Shown in pieces: positions 35,384 through 44,900 of a DNA stretch of 64,000 bases; position 1 is the first letter of the stretch, and each line of letters begins with the position of its first letter. Position numbers and translations under genes: made by a program. This DNA is from Streptomyces mobaraensis NBRC 13819 = DSM 40847 (GTDB lineage Bacteria > Actinomycetota > Actinomycetes > Streptomycetales > Streptomycetaceae), in the NCBI RefSeq assembly GCF_017916255.1, contig NZ_CP072827.1, forward strand, positions 2,666,001-2,730,000, read 5' to 3'. Under the pieces are notes generated by a model that saw only the letters and a program-made list of their open reading frames with translations, was not told the origin of the DNA and searched no databases.

Positions 35384-35394
35384 TCTGCGGGGGC

Positions 35395-35613
35395 CTACGC
35401 GCCCCAAGGGGTCGAAGGGCCCCAGTGCGTTGCGTACAGGTGCAGCCCGCGAACGGCCATCACCCGTTCGCCCTCGCCGCGATCTCCGGCGCCGAGCGCC
35501 CGCCCGAACTCGACCTTCAACCGGGCGCACTCGGGGCACTCATTGCGGACCCAGCCGCTCGGCGCGCTGCTCACCGGCGGGGAATCACCACCGCTCCCTG
35601 CGGCGGTCACCAT
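35395..35613 (-). CDS. 72-aa hypothetical protein with a CPEC motif
   Basis: ATG 35613 lies inside the last codons of the upstream 74-aa gene (7-bp overlap) and follows GGGAGGGG. Sequence features: a flexible Ser/Pro/Gly N-terminus, then NECPECARLKVEFGRAL with a C-x2-C pair, and a hydrophobic-aromatic end (HLYATHWGP). One C-x2-C could bind metal as a dimer. I do not recognise the family. Position in a chain of overlapping small genes leading to the peptide and PCMT genes suggests a shared role. Confidence 0.65.
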   Translation of the reverse strand: MVTAAGSGGDSPPVSSAPSGWVRNECPECARLKVEFGRALGAGDRGEGERVMAVRGLHLYATHWGPSTPWGA

Positions 35614-35831
35614 CCCCGCCGCCCCTCCCGATTCAGCTCGCTCACGCGGGCGCGAAGCTTGTCGGTGGTGGTGGCGCGGCGGTAGCGCGTGGGCCGCCAG
35701 GTCCGGCCGCCGCCGAGGGGGCGGAGGGTGATCTGCCGGGTGTCCTGATCCCACCCGACGACGACGCCGAACCGGTCGAGCTCGGTGTCGAGGATGAGTT
35801 CGAGCGGTTGAGGAATCCAGTCGTCAACCAC
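35607..35831 (-). CDS. 74-aa hypothetical protein
   Basis: GTG 35831 follows GAGGTG and overlaps the 3' end of the upstream gene by 8 bp. The sequence is a compact beta-rich domain (PLELILDTELDRFGVVVGWD, then TRQITLRPLGGG) ending in a basic helix (TTTDKLRARVSELNREGRR). The pattern could be a small SH3- or Tudor-like barrel, but that is only an impression. Part of the same overlapping small-gene chain; unknown function. Confidence 0.65.
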   Translation of the reverse strand: MVDDWIPQPLELILDTELDRFGVVVGWDQDTRQITLRPLGGGRTWRPTRYRRATTTDKLRARVSELNREGRRGW

Positions 35832-36048
35832 GGTGCACCTCGTCCCCGTGCCGCAGCCCCTCCCGACGCAGCAGTTCCACGCGCTTCCATTCACCCACGC
35901 GCTCGGCGGCATACCGCGCGTCGGCGATCCGCGTGCATGCCGCGCACGGCACGCGCGGGTTGGGCACGAGCGCGGGCCGCGCTCCGACCCCGAAGGGCAT
36001 GTGCGTCATACGTTCGAACCTCCGCAAGACCTGCTCGTGGGCGCTCAT
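35824..36048 (-). CDS. 74-aa hypothetical protein with a CAAC motif
   Basis: ATG 36048 (a TTG just upstream is also open). No ribosome site is visible, so the message may be leaderless. Features: a helical N-terminus (SAHEQVLRRFERMTHMPFGV), PCAACTRIADARYAAE with C-x2-C, and a basic C-terminus. It is the first gene of the leftward small-gene chain that ends with the PCMT-like gene, and is divergent from the XRE regulator, with palindromes in the 163-bp space between. Confidence 0.65.
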   Translation of the reverse strand: MSAHEQVLRRFERMTHMPFGVGARPALVPNPRVPCAACTRIADARYAAERVGEWKRVELLRREGLRHGDEVHRG

Positions 36049-36060
36049 CAAACGACAGAG

Positions 36061-36145
36061 TCACCGTCGGTGATCGGGCACTGTCAGGTTGGACCTGTGT
36101 AACGTCGGAGGACAGGGGTTTGGGGTACCCAGCGGGTACCCAAAC
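36061..36145. promoter_or_regulatory. operator-like palindromes between small-gene operon and XRE regulator
   Basis: TCACCGTCGGTGA (36061-36073) is a perfect 6-bp inverted repeat, 12 bp before the leftward ATG. GTTTGGGGTACCC (36118-36130) and GGGTACCCAAAC (36134-36145) form a 12-bp inverted repeat with one extra G and a 3-bp centre. Both lie between divergent genes and are good candidates for binding by the XRE protein. Confidence 0.65.
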
Positions 36146-36211
36146 GCCTTGCCAGGGGCGCCCGTTGTTGGATCATGGCAACGGCGAACGTCGATTCGAA
36201 AGCCGGGCAAT

Positions 36212-37408
36212 ATGAGCGCGATCATTGAGGTTCCGGGGCCGGGAGCGAACGTGAGGATGCTCCGGGACGAACGCGGCTGGAAGCAGGAGGAACTGGCACG
36301 GCGCGCCGGGCTGTCCAGGCCGCATATCGGAAAGATCGAACGCGGCGAGCGGACGCTGACCCAGGGCGTGGCTGCCGCGCTGGCGCGCGCATTCGGCGTC
36401 AGCCTTGAAGTGGTCCTGGGATCCACACCGGTTGTCGGCGCCGAGGACTCACTGAAGGCCCTGAATTCGGCAATTCGACGATTCGATCTCCCGGCCGAGT
36501 CCACTGCGAGTCCGGAGCAGCTCAAGGCAGCGTTGGCCGAGATGGCCGAGATCCGCGGGAAGGCCGACCTGACCCAGGTGTTGCTGAAACTCCCGCCGCT
36601 TGTGTCGGAGGTGACGAACCACGCGCACAGGATGGGAACTCCGGAGGCGTGGGCCATGGTGGCGGAGGCATACTCGTGCGTCTACTGGCTTGCCGCACGT
36701 CACCGTTGGATGACCCTGGCCGACCTGGCGGTCACCAAGCAGAAGATCGCCGCACAGCAAGCCGACCCGGTGACACTGGCGGTCGCCGCCAGGGACGAAG
36801 CCGGGGTCTATCTGAATCACGGAGAATTCGAAGACGGCCTGGCCGTCGTGGACCGCGCCATCACTCAAGTGGAGCGGGGAGACGCCACCGGGTTCGAGCG
36901 CTCCTACGCGCTGGGAACCCTGCACCTTCGGGGACTGACACTGGCCGGGCGATTGGGAGACAAGCGTACGGCCGACCGCCACATCGACAGCGCTTGGGTT
37001 CTCGCCGAGGATTTCGACCGGGATGTCTGCCGCGCCGGCGGGATCGGCGGGATCCACTTCGGCCCGCAGAACACCGCCATCCACGTCGTCGCGACGTGCA
37101 GTGACCTCCGGAGGTACGCCGACGCCATCGCGGTCATGCGGGACCTCACCAAAGACCCGGCACGACGGCCCTTGAGGCTTCCCGCCACGCGCACCAGCCC
37201 GATGTACATGAACACCGCTCGCTCCAAATTGGCGTTGGGCGACCGGGACGGAGCCCTTGAGGACCTGGAGAAGGCTTGGAGCATCGCTCCCCAGATGGCG
37301 AAAGTGCACCCCACCAGCCAGGAACTCATCCGAGTCCTGACGACGCTGCACAAGCGGAGCAACCCGCGGCTCGTCAGGCTCGCTCAAAAGGCCGACATCG
37401 AATTCTGA
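36212..37408 (+). CDS. XRE-family regulator with helical-repeat C-terminus
   Basis: 398 aa from ATG 36212; the 41 codons open upstream lack a site and cross the palindrome. Residues about 13-68 form a Cro/C1-type HTH (VRMLRDERGWKQEELARR, then LSRPHIGKIERGERT). The remaining 320 residues are helical pairs (for example YLNHGEFEDGLAVVDRAI, LALGDRDGALEDLEKAWSIA), reading as TPR-like repeats for peptide or ligand sensing. Such regulators often sit beside Streptomyces RiPP and small-gene clusters. It probably controls the divergent peptide/PCMT operon through the palindromes upstream. Confidence 0.88.
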   Translation: MSAIIEVPGPGANVRMLRDERGWKQEELARRAGLSRPHIGKIERGERTLTQGVAAALARAFGVSLEVVLGSTPVVGAEDSLKALNSAIRRFDLPAESTASPEQLKAALAEMAEIRGKADLTQVLLKLPPLVSEVTNHAHRMGTPEAWAMVAEAYSCVYWLAARHRWMTLADLAVTKQKIAAQQADPVTLAVAARDEAGVYLNHGEFEDGLAVVDRAITQVERGDATGFERSYALGTLHLRGLTLAGRLGDKRTADRHIDSAWVLAEDFDRDVCRAGGIGGIHFGPQNTAIHVVATCSDLRRYADAIAVMRDLTKDPARRPLRLPATRTSPMYMNTARSKLALGDRDGALEDLEKAWSIAPQMAKVHPTSQELIRVLTTLHKRSNPRLVRLAQKADIEF

Positions 37409-37468
37409 CCGCCCCGCGGCGGACTCACGAGCCACGTAGACCCTCAACCCACGACCGAAGGGCATTCC

Positions 37469-38053
37469 ATGCGGCGCCAACTCGCAGCGGGCCAACGTGC
37501 AGTTCAGGAAGTGCACAATGAGGCACAGGCGAACTCGGCCGTTCTGCGCGCCTGGGAATCGTCCTGGATCGTAGGAGTCCTCCAGACGCCCGACTACGCA
37601 CGAGCCATTCTGACCAGCTTCACCGAACTCCACCGGTCCCAGCGCAACGTCGAAGAGGCGGTACAGGCCCGCATGAATCGACAGTCGGGGCTCTACGACT
37701 CGGGCAAGCGCTACCACGTACTGCTATGGGAGGCGGTACTGCACACCCGAATCTGCCCGCCCTCCGTCCTTGCGGGCCAGCTCGACCGGCTCCTGGAGGT
37801 CGCCGGACTCGACACGGTCGAACTCGGGATCGTGCCTCTCAGAGCAACTCTGAAGGTCCCGCCCGGGGTCGGTTTCTGGATCTACGATGACCGCCAGGTG
37901 ATCGTAGAGACCTGGGACGCGGAGCTATGGCTGGACGACACCGACAGTCTCACCACTCACCTACGCACCTGGCGCACGCTGCGTGAGTCCGCAGCGTTCG
38001 GATCCGACGCGCAGCGGCTCATCAGTCAGGCGCGGCACGCCCTGAGCACGTGA
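37469..38053 (+). CDS. DUF5753-only protein lacking the usual HTH
   Basis: 194 aa from ATG 37469, 60 bp after the XRE gene. It begins about where the DUF5753 domain of Scr1-type regulators begins (ANSAVLRAWESSWIVGVLQT, PDYARAIL, ARMNRQ, HVLLWEAVLHTRI, LEVAGLDTVELGIVPL). The typical family member has an XRE HTH of about 80 residues in front; here there is none, and the 60-bp gap cannot encode it. It could be an antagonist or partner of an HTH protein, or a truncated gene. Reading frame and codon use look intact. Confidence 0.82.
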   Translation: MRRQLAAGQRAVQEVHNEAQANSAVLRAWESSWIVGVLQTPDYARAILTSFTELHRSQRNVEEAVQARMNRQSGLYDSGKRYHVLLWEAVLHTRICPPSVLAGQLDRLLEVAGLDTVELGIVPLRATLKVPPGVGFWIYDDRQVIVETWDAELWLDDTDSLTTHLRTWRTLRESAAFGSDAQRLISQARHALST

Positions 38054-38185
38054 TCGCCATAGCCGCTCGGTGCCCATCCGAGCGTACGAGACGCCTCCTG
38101 CGACCGAGCTGAAGGCAGAGGGGCGGTATCACTACTTCCCAAGGACGACGGCCGCAAGGGCTCCGCGCGGTTGTCCTCGAACGCC

Positions 38186-38229
38186 GGGCGGGATGAATCG
38201 TGCGCCCAGGCGCAGGATTCACCCCGCCC
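38186..38229. terminator. hairpin between convergent genes, part of dispersed repeat
   Basis: Arms GGGCGGGATGAATC (38186-38199) and GATTCACCCCGCCC (38216-38229), 13 of 14 positions paired. The left flank TGTCCTCGAACGCCGGGCGG resembles one arm of the repeat at 22268-22319. It lies between the ends of the DUF5753 and SGNH genes. Confidence 0.7.
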
Positions 38230-38262
38230 CGGTGGGCGCGGCAGCCGTCTCGTCCGGTGGGG

Positions 38263-40986
38263 CTACCCGGCCGACGCGGCCGGGGTCCGGGGTGCCCGGA
38301 TCAGGGCGGAGAGTGGGTTGCCCGGCTTCTTGGGGGCCGTTGGCGAGGCCGTGGCCTTGTCTTTCGATGGAGGCCGCGGCGCGATCACGCAGTTGGACTT
38401 GCCGGACTCCGCTTCGCCGTTGATGGCGGTGACGCAGAATTCGTAGTTCCAGACGCCGGGGAACAGGTAGGCGATGCCCCGGCTGGTCTCGTTGGTGACG
38501 TACTCGTCGGCCTTGGACGGGCTGTCGCTGTTGATGTTACGGACCCAGACGCGGTAGCCGGCGGCCTGGCGGGACCCGGCCCAGGTCAACTGCACGGTGG
38601 TGGGGTCGGTGGAGGTGACCTTCAAGTCGCCGGGGGCCGGTGGTGTCCCGGCGCCGACGGTGACGGAACGGGCGACGCCCGGCATCCCACCGCCGGCGGC
38701 GTTCCACGTGACCACCGCGACGAGGTAGTGGTGGCCCGGGATCAACCCGTCGATGTGCGCTGAGGTCCCCCTGACCGCGGTGCTGTTGATGAACGCCCCG
38801 GGGGTGTCCCTGTCCCAGGTGATGATCTCGTACCGGTCGATCGAGTCGGTGTACGGGCCGGTCGGCGCGTCCCAGGAGACGTCCACGCCGGTGGCGGCGG
38901 CGCGGGTGACGATCTTCTTCGGCGCCGGGGCGGTCTTCGGGTGCGCGGTGGCGCTGAACGTCCCGGACCACCCGGACTTCCCGTCGTCCGCGTTGTCGGT
39001 GCGGACCTGGTATTCCCACTCCCAGCCGTCGAGGGTCCAGGTGGTGTCGAAGCGGGGCGCTCTGACCGGCGTCTCGTTCCAGGTGCCGGAACCCTTGATC
39101 CGGTGCCGGACGGTGTAACCGCGGGCGCCGTAGACCGGTTTCCAGTTCAGGGTGATTCCGCTCGGTCCGGAGTCGATCCAGATCGTGCCCGGCGCGAGCG
39201 CCGGCCGTTCGGGGATGTGCGTGGGGAAGCTGACCAGTTCCCTGCCGAGACCGTAGCTGTCGTGCAAGGTGCGCACGAATGCCTGGGCGATCTGGTATTC
39301 GCCCAGGGCGTTGGGGTGCAGCCCGTCGTAACCGGCATGGCATCTGTCCCTGTCGCAGCTGTAGTTGCGGGCCCAGTCGACCAGGGCCACGCGGGACTTG
39401 TCGGTACTCCACTTCGGGATCGCGGCCGCGAGCATGCTGTTGTATTTGTCGGTGTTCACCGGCAGGTCGTCCCGGCCGCCGATGAACGTCCGCTGCGGAA
39501 CATTGGCCAGGGCGAAATTGAGATCCGGTTTGACGGCGCGGGCCTGGTCGACCAGCGTCCGCATACTGTCCAGCGTGCCTTCCGGGCCACTGACGAACCA
39601 GCCCATGTCATTGAATCCGAGCCCCACCAGCAGCATGTCGGGCTGGTATTTCGCCACCTGCTCGGCGATCAGCTTCTTGTCCTGCGCCGCCTGACGGCCC
39701 CAGACCGCGAAGTGGTCGGTGTCGAAGTCCGGCGCGACCCCGGCGGCGTACCCGCCCGTAGTGATCGGAGCGCTCTCGGCCGGCGGCTGGGGTTCCCCCT
39801 GGAGTCGCGGCACGGACGGGGCCTTGGGGGCCTCCTGCGGCCGGGTTCCCTCGTACGGGCCGACGAAGTCGACGTCGATGTGCTCCTTCTTGAACCATTC
39901 CCACAGGCGGTAGCGCCAGGTCCAGTCCCCTTCGTAGCCCTGGGTCATCGAATCGCCCACCACCATGACCTTCAGCGGCACCTTGGACTGTCCGACGCCG
40001 CGGGAAAGCCTTTGCAGGTTCTCGAGCAGTCTCGGCGCCATGCCCTCGATTCGGTCGGCCATGAAGCCGAGGACATTGCCCATGTTCCCCAGCTTCGTCA
40101 TCAAGCCTCGCAGGCTTCTCTGCGCATTCGTTATCAGGGAAGTGGTTCCCGTGGAGGCCCATTTCAGCAGCTGGCCGCCGAGGCCGCCGCTGACGCCGCC
40201 CCACATCGCGACGGCGAGCGCCTCCATCCACACGTCGGCGTCGCCCAGCGAACGGCCGTCGAAATAGGCGTTCATCAGCTCACCGACGAGTGAGCCCAGC
40301 GCCCCGCTCACCGCTCCGCATACCGGGGCCGCCGCCGGAGCCCCCACGTTGAACGCGAGCAGGCACGCGGCTCCGGAGACAATGGTGACGCCGAGAGCGA
40401 CACCACTGGCTATCCATTTCTGCCACCAGTTCGCCGTGGTACCGACCTTGTCCCTGGCGATCACGAACACGAGGCTGTCCTCGACGGAGACCACGCGCCC
40501 GTCGAGGTCAGTGGTGGCGCTCCAGTCCTTCGGGGGGTAGATCCCCACGCTGTTCCGCTGGAGCCGCTTGGCCACCGACTGGCCCACGGTCATGCCCGCG
40601 TCCTGGTCGGCACGGATCGAGTCGGCCCAGTCCGACTTGACCTTGTCCAGCCGATCCTGGCCCTCGGGGGGAACGTGGAAATCGAGGGCGATGATCAGGT
40701 CGTCATCGTTCTTCCCCAGCGTCCGGAGCATCCCGGCGTCACGGGCGCAGCCCATCCGGAGCGTCACGGGCGCGTTCTGTTCGACGGTGAAGGACGTGGC
40801 GTGCGCGCCGCACGCCTCACCGGATGTCTCGGCGCGCCCCAGCGCCACGGCGGGTTCCGCGGCCCCGCCCACTATCAACGCCATCGCCAAGGCGAACGCG
40901 ACGAGGTAATTGCCGCGCAAGCGTCTGTGCCGTCCGCGCCCGCCGGGACGTGTTCTCGCCGTTCCTAAACCGCGCATGCTGCCCAT
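38263..40986 (-). CDS. secreted SGNH hydrolase with fibronectin-III-like domains
   Basis: 907 aa; ATG 40986 chosen (GTG 40989 and ATG 40977 are alternatives around a GAGGAG site). An N-terminal Arg-rich signal and hydrophobic core end near AVALG (about residue 50). A novel-looking domain (60-330) contains two hydrophobic Gly/Ala-rich helices (about 190-235 and 255-275). The SGNH esterase follows: block I GDSMTQG (S about 346), block III GFND (about 458), block V DGLH (D about 554, H about 557). Two or three fibronectin-III-like units (about 600-870) complete it. It probably acts outside the cell on an acylated polymer; substrate unknown. Confidence 0.85.
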   Translation of the reverse strand: MGSMRGLGTARTRPGGRGRHRRLRGNYLVAFALAMALIVGGAAEPAVALGRAETSGEACGAHATSFTVEQNAPVTLRMGCARDAGMLRTLGKNDDDLIIALDFHVPPEGQDRLDKVKSDWADSIRADQDAGMTVGQSVAKRLQRNSVGIYPPKDWSATTDLDGRVVSVEDSLVFVIARDKVGTTANWWQKWIASGVALGVTIVSGAACLLAFNVGAPAAAPVCGAVSGALGSLVGELMNAYFDGRSLGDADVWMEALAVAMWGGVSGGLGGQLLKWASTGTTSLITNAQRSLRGLMTKLGNMGNVLGFMADRIEGMAPRLLENLQRLSRGVGQSKVPLKVMVVGDSMTQGYEGDWTWRYRLWEWFKKEHIDVDFVGPYEGTRPQEAPKAPSVPRLQGEPQPPAESAPITTGGYAAGVAPDFDTDHFAVWGRQAAQDKKLIAEQVAKYQPDMLLVGLGFNDMGWFVSGPEGTLDSMRTLVDQARAVKPDLNFALANVPQRTFIGGRDDLPVNTDKYNSMLAAAIPKWSTDKSRVALVDWARNYSCDRDRCHAGYDGLHPNALGEYQIAQAFVRTLHDSYGLGRELVSFPTHIPERPALAPGTIWIDSGPSGITLNWKPVYGARGYTVRHRIKGSGTWNETPVRAPRFDTTWTLDGWEWEYQVRTDNADDGKSGWSGTFSATAHPKTAPAPKKIVTRAAATGVDVSWDAPTGPYTDSIDRYEIITWDRDTPGAFINSTAVRGTSAHIDGLIPGHHYLVAVVTWNAAGGGMPGVARSVTVGAGTPPAPGDLKVTSTDPTTVQLTWAGSRQAAGYRVWVRNINSDSPSKADEYVTNETSRGIAYLFPGVWNYEFCVTAINGEAESGKSNCVIAPRPPSKDKATASPTAPKKPGNPLSALIRAPRTPAASAG

Positions 40987-41219
40987 CACTCCTCATCAGC
41001 GAAGGATTCCCGGAGACACGAAGTCGCGTGTCAGGGCGGCGCTTTGGGACCTCCGCACCGCCTGAGGGGCGAAGAGCGCCCATTGGGCGATCATGGCGTA
41101 CCGACAGAGTGCCTACAAGAGGTGAATTGCCGGGCCTGTGCCCCACCCCCGATCCACGATCTCCGGTAATCCTGCGGATAGTTCGGAAGACGGGCCTCCG
41201 CTTCCCCGGCTCGTCGCCC

Positions 41220-41855
41220 TCAGGCGCCGGCCAACCTCCGCATGGTCGCCAGGAGTTCCTCCGGCGGTCGGATCGAGAACTGCCGTGTGTCGTGGTCGAT
41301 CACGGTCAGCGAGGTCAGGACGCCGTCCCGCCACCAGTAGACGCGCGGCGAGAGGCACGTGTCGGGGTTGTCCTGGTACGCGCCGAGGCCGAAGGCCGCC
41401 AGGTCGTTGACGGCGCTGACCACCGTCCCGTCCACGACCGGGTGGAAGGCGAGGTTGTGCCGGCTCGGCACGGTCACCAGGACGCCCCCGGGCGGCGGCG
41501 CCTGCCCGGTCACCTCGCGGACCAGTTCGTCCAGGACGAGGATCTTGCTCGCGGCGTGCGGCGAACCCGCGCCCACGATGTACAGGACCGTCCCGTCGGG
41601 GCGGTCCAGCCGGTCGTGGCCCATCGGGAGCGCCGCGAGGTTGGCGCGGGCCGCCGCGCGCAGGGCCGCCGGGTCGCCGTCCGCCGCCACGCCCTTGTCG
41701 TCCAGGAGCACGACCGAGTCGGGGGTGTCGAGGGCGATGCCCTCCACCAGCCCCTCCGCCACCGGGCGGAGGTACCCGAAGGCGTGCCGGACTTCGGCGG
41801 GGACGTGGGTGTCGGACAGCAGGCGCAGCAACGGCTGGTGCGGGTGTGACGTCAT
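41220..41855 (-). CDS. hypothetical protein, 211 aa
   Basis: ATG 41855. Soluble, no signal or TM segment. Internal halves look alike: TPDSVVLLDDKGVAADGD with YLRPVAEGLVEGIALD near the N-terminus, and LAFHPVVDGTVVSAVNDLAAFGL near the C-terminus, followed by SLTVIDHDTRQFSIRPPEELL. The alternating strand/helix pattern and the repeated phrase suggest a duplicated alpha/beta domain, but I do not recognise the family. It stands alone; the 41856-41914 gap to the ABC gene contains an inverted ATGGCGTC/GACGCCAT-like pair. Confidence 0.7.
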   Translation of the reverse strand: MTSHPHQPLLRLLSDTHVPAEVRHAFGYLRPVAEGLVEGIALDTPDSVVLLDDKGVAADGDPAALRAAARANLAALPMGHDRLDRPDGTVLYIVGAGSPHAASKILVLDELVREVTGQAPPPGGVLVTVPSRHNLAFHPVVDGTVVSAVNDLAAFGLGAYQDNPDTCLSPRVYWWRDGVLTSLTVIDHDTRQFSIRPPEELLATMRRLAGA

Positions 41856-41914
41856 GGCGTCAGCCTAGAGGCGACGCCATGACGCCCTCCGATCCATAGA
41901 GGCCGTCAAGCCCG

Positions 41915-44900
41915 TCAGGCCCCCACCCCCAGCGCCTCCTCCCGGCCCGCGCCGCCCGCGAACGTGCGCCACAGCTCCGCGTACCGGCCGCCCAGCGCCA
42001 GCAGTTCGGCGTGCGTGCCGTCCTCCACGACCCGGCCCCGGTCCAGGACGACGACCCGGTCCGCCCGCGCCGCCGTCGTCAGGCGGTGGGCGACGACGAG
42101 CGTCGTCCGGCGCCCCGCCAGGCGGTCCGTGGCCTCGTTGACCAGCGCCTCCGTGGCGAGGTCGAGGGCGGCCGTCGCCTCGTCCAGGAGCAGGATGTCC
42201 GGATCGACGAGTTCCGCACGCGCCAAGGCGATCAACTGGCGCTGACCGGCGGACAAGTTGCGTCCGCGCTCGGCCACCGGATGCAGATAGCCGCCGTCCA
42301 GTGTCGCGATCATCGGATGGGCGCCCACCGCCCGTGCCGCCGCCTCCACCTCCGCGTCGGTCGCGTCCGGCCGGCCGTAGGCGATGGCGTCCCGGACCGT
42401 GCCGGGGAAGAGGTAGGGCTCCTGCGGGACGACGCCCAGCCGGTGGTGGTACGCCACCGGGTCCAGGTCCCGCAGGTCGTGGCCGTCCACCAGGACCGCC
42501 CCCGACGTCGGATCGTAGTACCGCGCGACCATCTTCACCAGCGTGGACTTGCCCGCGCCGGTCTCGCCGACGAACGCGACGGTCTGCCCGGCCGGGATGG
42601 TCAGGCGGATGCCGCTGAGGGCCTGCGCCCTCTCACCGGTCCCGTCCGCCGAGCCGTAGCGGAAGTGCACATCGTCGAAGGCGATCTCCCCGCGCAGCCT
42701 CCCCACCGGACGCGGATCCTCCGCCGCCGGCGTGGACGTCCGCTCCCGCAGCAGCGCCTGGATGCGGCCCAGCGAGACCGTGGCCTGCTGGTAGCCGTCG
42801 AAGACCTGCGAGAGCTGCTGCACGGGGGCGAAGAAGAGATCGATGTAGAGGAGGTACGCGACCAGCGCACCCGTCGTCAGCGTCCCGTCGTCCACCCGGC
42901 CCGCGCCGACGATCAGTACCGCCGCCGACGCCACCGACGACAGGAGCTGGACGAAGGGGAAGTAGACCGAGATCAGCCACTGCCCGCGCACCCGCGCCCG
43001 CCGGTAGCCGTCGCTCCGCTCGGCGAACCGGTCGGCGCCCGCCTCCTCGCGGCGGTACGCCTGGACGATCCGCAGCCCGGCGACGCTCTCCTGGAGGTCG
43101 GCGTTGACCAGGCCGACCCGCTCCCGGGCGAGTTCGTACGCCTTGACGCTCTGCCGCCGGAAGAAGACCGTGCCCACGACGAGCAGCGGCAGCGTCGCGA
43201 AGACCACCAGGGCCAGCTGCACGTCGATGACGAGCAGCGCGACGAGGATGCCGAGGAAGGTGAGGACGGAGACGACGGCCGTGACGAGACCGGTCTGGAG
43301 GAACGAGGACAGGGCGTCCACGTCCGTCGTCATCCGGGTCATGATCTTGCCGGTGAGTTCCCGCTCGTAGTAGTCCAGGCCGAGGCGCTGGAGCTGCGCG
43401 AAGATCTTCAGCCGGAGGCTGTAGAGGACGCGTTCGCCGGTCCGGCCCGTCATCCGGGTCTCGCCGACCTGGGCCGCCCACTGGGCGACGACGACCAGCA
43501 GCGCCAGCCCGGAGGCCGCCCACACCGCGCCGAGCGCCATCCGCTCCACGCCCTGGTCGATGCCGTGCCGGATCAGGACCGGCAGCAGCAGCCCCGCCAC
43601 CGCGTCCACGGCCACCAGCAGCAGGCTCAGCGCCAGCGGCGCGCCGAAGCCGCGCAGCAACTGCCGCAGTCCGTACGCCTCCTCGGGCCGGGCGGCCCGC
43701 TCCTCGTCGATGTCCGGGGTGTCGGTGGCCGGCGGCAGGGCCGCGACCTTGGCGAGCAGTTCGGGGGTGGCGGGCATGCCGGTGAGAGAGCCGTGCGGAT
43801 CGTCCTCGTCCGCCAGGCCGTCCCGGTTCCACAGCGCGGGCGTGACGCCGTCCACCCGGCCGTCCACCGCGTCCTCGACGGTGTCGACGGGCGGTTCCGT
43901 CGCGCCCGCCGGGTCCTTGGCGACGCCGCCCAGCTCGTCGGGGTCGGTCAGCAGCCGCCGGTAGAGGGCGCACCGCTCCTGGAGCTCGTCCGCCGTGCCG
44001 ACGTCCACCAGCCGGCCGCCGTCCAGCACCGCGATGCGGTCGGCGAGGCCGAGGGTGGACGCCCGGTGGGCGATCAGCAGCGTCGTCCGGCCGGCCATCA
44101 CGCCGCGCAGCGCCTCGTGGATCTCGTGCTCGACGCGGGCGTCGACCGCCGAGGTGGCGTCGTCGAGGAGGAGCAGCCGGGGGTCGGCGAGGATCGCGCG
44201 GGCGAGGGCGATGCGCTGCCGCTGGCCGCCGGAGAGGGTGAGTCCCTGCTCGCCGACCTTGGTGTCGTAGCCCTCCGGGAGCGCGGAGATGAAGCCGTCG
44301 GCCTGCGCGGCCCGGGCGGCGGCGCGCACCTGCTCGTCGGTGGCACCGGGGAGGCCGTAGGCGATGTTGTCGCGGACGCTGTCGGAGAACAGGAAGCTGT
44401 CCTCCGGCACCAGGCCGATCGCGGCCCGCAGCGAGGCGTGGGTGAGGTCGCGGACGTCGTGCCCGCCGATCCGGACGGCGCCGGACGTCACGTCGTAGAA
44501 GCGCGGGAGCAGCAGGGACAGCGTGGACTTGCCGCTGCCGGAGGCGCCGACGACGGCGACCGTCTCGCCGGGCTCGATCCGCAGGGTGACGCCGTCGAGG
44601 ACGGGCCGCGCGGGGTCGTAGCCGAACGAGACGTCGTCGAACTCGACGGTCGCGGGGGCGTCGGCGGGCAGTTCGTGGGCGTCGGGGCGCTCGTCGATGA
44701 CGGGCTCGGTGTCGATCAGTTCCAGGACGCGTTCGACGCCGGCGCGGGCCTGCTGGCCCACGGTGAGGATCATCGTCAGCATCCTGACCGGGCCGACGAG
44801 CTGCGCGAGGTAGGTGGAGAAGGCGACGAACGTGCCGAGGGTGATCTGCCCGCGGGTCGCCAGCCAGCCGCCGAGCGCGAGCATGGCCACCTGGCCGAGC

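Noticed and set aside
35302..35394. Additional leader peptide ORF ahead of the 43-aa peptide
   Set aside because: Only the palindrome and the RBS were found; no start codon with a suitable frame and site.
41220..41855. Immunity or DUF1444-like protein
   Set aside because: The resemblance is only a vague strand/helix pattern; no motif supports it.
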